Source: Ruminococcus flavefaciens (lineage in GTDB: Bacteria; Bacillota; Clostridia; Oscillospirales; Ruminococcaceae). Taken from it: 18,040 bases of DNA. This document shows positions 15,115 to 18,040 of the stretch, in pieces. Below the pieces are notes generated by a model, which saw only the letters and a program-made list of their open reading frames with translations, made no database searches and was not told the DNA's origin. The DNA is taken from positions 494-18,533 of the forward strand of contig DFHF01000036.1 in the NCBI GenBank assembly GCA_002371825.1, given 5' to 3'. The position numbers and the translations under genes were made by a program. Position 1 is the stretch's first letter; every line of letters begins with the position of its first letter.

Positions 15115-16659
15115 TTAGTAGCTCCTGGTGGAATTTACAGCCTCTGAGTAGGTAAGATCTACGATATCAAGGTTGAAATAGTCGTATTCTGTAATGGGAG
15201 GTGTCTTGTCAATGGCACTCTGAGTCTGGACGTAAGAATAGGCTGTTCCGTCAGCATTAGAATATAATGAACCGCTGGAGGCATACATTATATCCTTTCT
15301 CGTTGTCTGCTCGTTGGAGCCCCAGTACTCATACCCGAAGGACTCGGTTTTTATCTGCTTTAATTCGTCGTTTTCCATGGTATACCAATCGTACTCGCCT
15401 GCGCCCATATGACCGTAGATCATAACGAGCTTATTGGTTGCGGTATCAATGCCGAAGGACGCATGGCCTCCGTGTATATCTGCAATATATTTGAGCGCTC
15501 CGTCTCTGAATGTGTAAATGTCGATCTTGTAGTTATATTCGCCGTTTCCGTACTTAAAGAAAAATTCGGGAGAACCGTCGCCGTCAAGGTCATTGAATGC
15601 AACGTCTATGCTCGCATTTCCTTCGGACGAGAGCAGCTCGTTATATTTGTTATTTACCAGATCCTTGCAAAGCTGTACATAGGATACGTTATTATTATTT
15701 GCGTTCTCGTTCTGATTGCTGTCGGGTAGATCGTATCTGTCTGCGGAATCTACTCTCCACTTTCCCCCGTTCTTTACGATAGTCATATCTACCTGAATAT
15801 ATCCGCCGGCCAGCTCATAATATGCCCTTGCTACGAATTCATTTTCAGAAGAAGAGATTATCTCGGGCTCATAGTTCTCCCAGCCGTAGTGATTGCCTCT
15901 GGCTCCGAATCTGGCATAAAGTCCGTCCGGGCCCTCCTTGAAGAATGGCTCAGAGCCTTCTGCAAGGTAGCTGTACTCATCATAGAACGAACCGGAGAAA
16001 TTATCGGAGAGGAAACTTCTGACATTACCCATAGTCGAGAAATCAAAGCCATTTACGTTGCCATCGGTCACCTTATAATAATTTCCGTCAGAAGCAAGGG
16101 GTGAGTTAAAGTTCACTGTCAGTCCACCGCTGCTCACAAGCTCTACGGTATTCATAGCCTTCATAAGATCTGCGGCTACAACAGAATAATCTCTGTCATC
16201 GTCTTCGTAGCTTCCTCCGGCAATGGTAACTGTCTCGGTAGTCTTCTCTGATGCAGTGGTAGTATACTCTGCGTTCACAGTCGAGGTTTCAGAAGTGACT
16301 TTGGACGTGGATTCAGTAGTGGACTGAGTAGTCTTTACTGAATCAGCCTTGGACTCCCTGTTGTCCTTGGAAGAAGAGGAATTACGGCTGATAAGCACTC
16401 CTCCGCCTACCAGTCCGCCCACAAGCACTACGCTGGCAGCAACTGCTGCGAATGAGGTCCATCTGGGCTTATTGTATTTTTCAACACCGTGTACTTCCTC
16501 AGCCATGTCTGTATTGTTTTCATTCATTATATCAAGTTTATCCTTACTCATTTTCAACAGCCTCTCTTTTTCTTTTTCAGTCAGCGCCGGAACGGAGAGA
16601 CAGTCTACGGTCTTATCATCGGCGTTATCAAGCATATCAAATATCCGATCCTTTCTCAT
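15115..16659 (-). CDS. Single-pass membrane protein, probable anti-sigma factor/sensor
   Basis: The protein has 514 residues from the ATG at 16659, which is 9 bases from AAAGGAG; the ATG at 16665 is only 3 bases away. It has a cytoplasmic N-terminus of about 66 residues, one membrane segment (about 69-90), a Ser/Thr-rich stalk with many TT and ES pairs (about 92-145), and a large extracytoplasmic region. That region appears to hold two parts: one with KNGGKWRVDSADRY, typical of lumazine-like or NTF2-like folds, and one with a calcium-loop-like DLDGDGSPEFFF. There is no zinc-type HxxxCxxC anti-sigma motif. It starts 17 bases after the ECF sigma stop, and that pairing is the main reason to call it the cognate anti-sigma. 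How the signal reaches the sigma factor is unknown. Confidence 0.75.
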   Translation of the reverse strand: MRKDRIFDMLDNADDKTVDCLSVPALTEKEKERLLKMSKDKLDIMNENNTDMAEEVHGVEKYNKPRWTSFAAVAASVVLVGGLVGGGVLISRNSSSSKDNRESKADSVKTTQSTTESTSKVTSETSTVNAEYTTTASEKTTETVTIAGGSYEDDDRDYSVVAADLMKAMNTVELVSSGGLTVNFNSPLASDGNYYKVTDGNVNGFDFSTMGNVRSFLSDNFSGSFYDEYSYLAEGSEPFFKEGPDGLYARFGARGNHYGWENYEPEIISSSENEFVARAYYELAGGYIQVDMTIVKNGGKWRVDSADRYDLPDSNQNENANNNNVSYVQLCKDLVNNKYNELLSSEGNASIDVAFNDLDGDGSPEFFFKYGNGEYNYKIDIYTFRDGALKYIADIHGGHASFGIDTATNKLVMIYGHMGAGEYDWYTMENDELKQIKTESFGYEYWGSNEQTTRKDIMYASSGSLYSNADGTAYSYVQTQSAIDKTPPITEYDYFNLDIVDLTYSEAVNSTRSY

Positions 16660-16676
16660 AGTCATCGTCTCCTTTC

Positions 16677-17243
16677 TTAAAACATGATTCCTACGGCGGC
16701 CAGTGATCTTTTAAGTTTTTCGAGCGCTCTTGCGGCTCTCATGCGGACTGCCGATGCTTTCATTGACATCATCTCGGCTATCTCGCCTGATGTACGCTCG
16801 TAATAATACTTCTGAAGGATAATGGTCGAATCCGGTTCACCGAGTTCGTTTATCTTGCTTATCAGTATTTCCCTTGTCTCTCGCTTATCCGAATCATTTT
16901 CAATGTCGATATCGGATGGAGCGGATGCGAACTCATCATCCGCTTCGCTTGAATATCTCTCCGAGCGGAGTGCAAGGCTCCGATAAGCATTAATAGCACG
17001 TCGTTTTGCGATGGTCCCTATGAATGCCTTCAGCTCACCGGAATCGTCGCCGTTTCTTTTATAACCGAAAAAGACTTCTGCGAAAATATCGCTCACGCAT
17101 TCGTCAATGTCCTCACGCTGAGCTATCCTGTTTATTTTATTGTAAACGATGGCGTATACATAGTCGCAGTATTCTCTGAAAAGAGCTGCGTATGCCTTAT
17201 CCGGCGATTCTGCATACAGCCTGCAATACTCATTACCGGTCAT
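16677..17243 (-). CDS. ECF-type RNA polymerase sigma factor
   Basis: The protein has 188 residues. Region 2 covers about 20-85 (YVYAIVYNKINR, IDECVSDIFAEVFFGY, IGTIAKRRAINAYRS), an acidic linker follows, and region 4 covers about 125-183 (LGEPDSTIILQKYYYERTSGEIAEMM, with the helix-turn-helix ASAVRMRAARALEKLKR). There is no region 1 or 3, the hallmark of extracytoplasmic-function sigma factors. The ATG at 17243 was chosen because AGGAGG lies 7 bases upstream; an in-frame ATG at 17276 lacks a site. It is the first gene of a two-gene operon with the membrane protein at 15115-16659, which should hold it inactive until an envelope signal. Its target promoters cannot be read from this window. Confidence 0.93.
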   Translation of the reverse strand: MTGNEYCRLYAESPDKAYAALFREYCDYVYAIVYNKINRIAQREDIDECVSDIFAEVFFGYKRNGDDSGELKAFIGTIAKRRAINAYRSLALRSERYSSEADDEFASAPSDIDIENDSDKRETREILISKINELGEPDSTIILQKYYYERTSGEIAEMMSMKASAVRMRAARALEKLKRSLAAVGIMF

Positions 17244-17326
17244 ACCGTTTCCTCCTGTTTCATGAAAGTTTTCCATGGAATTGCGCTTTCGTATAGTACA
17301 CTCACACCAAGATCACTGATCGTCAC

Positions 17327-17356
17327 ATAAAAGAGAGTTTTTTCATAAAATGTCAA
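17327..17356 (-). promoter_or_regulatory. Possible promoter of the sigma/anti-sigma operon
   Basis: On the minus strand a perfect TTGACA (17351-17356) is followed, after 18 bases, by TTTTAT (17327-17332), a 4 of 6 match to the -10 consensus. A separate ECF-type promoter may exist closer to the gene, for example around TGTGACG near 17320, but the matching -10 is not clear. Confidence 0.35.
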
Positions 17357-17400
17357 AAATCAGCAATTTACAGTAAAGACTTATGTTGAAATACCACAAA

Positions 17401-17434
17401 GAGTGTGCCGGCAAAATGCCTGCACACTCTCTTT
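17401..17434. terminator. Terminator after the Rrf2-family gene
   Basis: GAGTGTGC (17401-17408) and GCACACTC (17422-17429) form an 8-bp stem, extended inside by GGC/GCC around an AAAAT loop. Right flank TCTTTTT and left flank A-rich bases make it usable in both directions. It separates the Rrf2 gene from the sigma operon. Confidence 0.8.
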
Positions 17435-17872
17435 TTATTCTTCGTCTATTATCTTTCGTGTGTCCGCAACGACTTCTGCAAGCGTAGTGCTTTTCAGCTT
17501 GTTTTCAAGAGCTTCCTGCGCTGCTGCAAGCCGTCCGTCCATTGCTTTATGGATATTTCGTCCCACGGGACATTCCACATTGGGATTTTCGTGGAAGTGG
17601 AACAGCCCCTCCTCATCTATGCAGTCAACAGCCTTGTAAATATCGTACAGCGTTATTTCGTCAAGTGATTTTGCAAGATGGGCACCGCCGCTGCCCTGAC
17701 GGGTCTCAACTATACCTGCATTGCGAAGCTGTCCGAGAACGTTCCGGACTATCACCGCATTTACTCCCGTGCTGCCCGACAGGAAATCGCTGGTCACCCT
17801 CATCTGTCCGTCGAAAATATCGATACAGGCGAGAATATGCACTGCTGCTGTGAATTTACTTGTTATCTGCAT
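17435..17872 (-). CDS. Rrf2-family transcriptional regulator (YwnA-like)
   Basis: The protein has 145 residues. The N-terminal winged helix-turn-helix includes SKFTAAVHILACI, the recognition region TGVNAVIVRNVLGQLRNAGIV and the wing GSGGAHLAKSLDEITLYDIYKAV, all Rrf2 hallmarks and close in style to Bacillus YwnA. Cysteines are at 16, 84 and 101; the closely spaced Cys trio that binds Fe-S clusters in IscR or NsrR is absent, so redox sensing through a cluster is unlikely. It lies 17 bases downstream of the stop codon of the YwnB-like gene on the same strand and should regulate it. The start is preceded by a weak AAAGAG, which suggests low expression or coupling. Confidence 0.9.
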   Translation of the reverse strand: MQITSKFTAAVHILACIDIFDGQMRVTSDFLSGSTGVNAVIVRNVLGQLRNAGIVETRQGSGGAHLAKSLDEITLYDIYKAVDCIDEEGLFHFHENPNVECPVGRNIHKAMDGRLAAAQEALENKLKSTTLAEVVADTRKIIDEE

Positions 17873-17889
17873 AGATGTTCATCTCTTTC

Positions 17890-18040
17890 TTACTCTCTTA
17901 CCACGCTGATACGCTGCCTGATGTGAGCGCCTTTTTCGATCTCGTCCACAATAGCAATAGCGTAATCCGCATAGCTGATAATGCTCTCGCCCTTAGAGTT
18001 TAGCGTCAGCTCCTCTCCTGCGAGAATGTACTTGCCGCTG
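17890..18040 (-). CDS. C-terminal end of a YwnB/NmrA-like NAD(P)-binding protein (partial)
   Basis: The last 49 codons of a gene entering from the right edge encode SGKYILAGEELTLNSKGES followed by ISYADYAIAIVDEIEKGAH. This matches the C-terminus of short atypical NAD(P)-binding Rossmann proteins such as YwnB, where the G(E)SxISYxDYAxAxxDE segment is conserved. The Rossmann part with the GxxGxxG motif is outside the window. The adjacent Rrf2 gene reproduces the ywnA-ywnB pairing known in Bacillus. Substrate not known. Confidence 0.85.
   Translation of the reverse strand, partial: SGKYILAGEELTLNSKGESIISYADYAIAIVDEIEKGAHIRQRISVVRE

Overview
The window looks like chromosomal DNA of a low- to mid-GC Gram-positive gut Firmicute, most likely a Ruminococcus-type member of the Oscillospiraceae. 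The signs are a Ruminococcus-style dockerin module, an LPxTG-anchored subtilase, lipoproteins with Thr/Ser-rich linkers, strong AGGAGG-type ribosome binding sites, and housekeeping promoters with TTGACA and TATAAT-like boxes 17 bp apart. The genus is an inference. No rRNA, tRNA or CRISPR array was seen.

Layout. (1) 1-1314, minus strand: a 32-codon stub of an aldo/keto reductase (AKR) gene with its own ribosome binding site, a rhodanese-domain lipoprotein, and a dockerin-like module fused in frame to a second AKR that runs off the left edge. (2) 1520-6264, plus strand: a clear promoter, an OmpR-type response regulator, a HAMP histidine kinase, a terminator or attenuator hairpin, then an ABC-2 type transporter (ATPase and two unequal permeases). 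This reads as a signal-responsive export or self-protection operon. (3) 6374-7398: a decayed lipoprotein glycoside hydrolase family 3 (NagZ-like) gene with two frameshifts and a lost C-terminus. (4) 7536-8436: a monocistronic PhzF-family gene with a good promoter and terminator. (5) 8437-9628: a palindrome-rich gap, then an apparently intact IS200-type element with one tnpA, two strong end hairpins and a neighbouring bidirectional terminator. (6) 9809-14685, minus strand: a very large sortase-anchored S8 peptidase of the C5a peptidase/lactocepin type. (7) 14814-15032, plus strand: a short promoter-to-terminator unit with stacked hairpins and no convincing ORF, a candidate small RNA or mobile-element remnant. 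(8) 15115-17243, minus strand: an ECF sigma factor followed by a single-pass membrane protein with a large extracytoplasmic domain, probably its anti-sigma/sensor. (9) 17401-18040, minus strand: an Rrf2-family regulator downstream of the C-terminal end of a YwnB/NmrA-like NAD(P)-binding protein, as in the ywnA-ywnB arrangement.

The region has two complete envelope-signalling modules (two-component plus ABC; ECF sigma plus membrane sensor), a surface protease, and several marks of gene loss and rearrangement. I see no clearly new multi-gene system. The items most worth a second look are the small transcription unit at 14848-15032, the attenuator-like hairpin at 3499-3540, and the rhodanese/dockerin/AKR arrangement at the left end.
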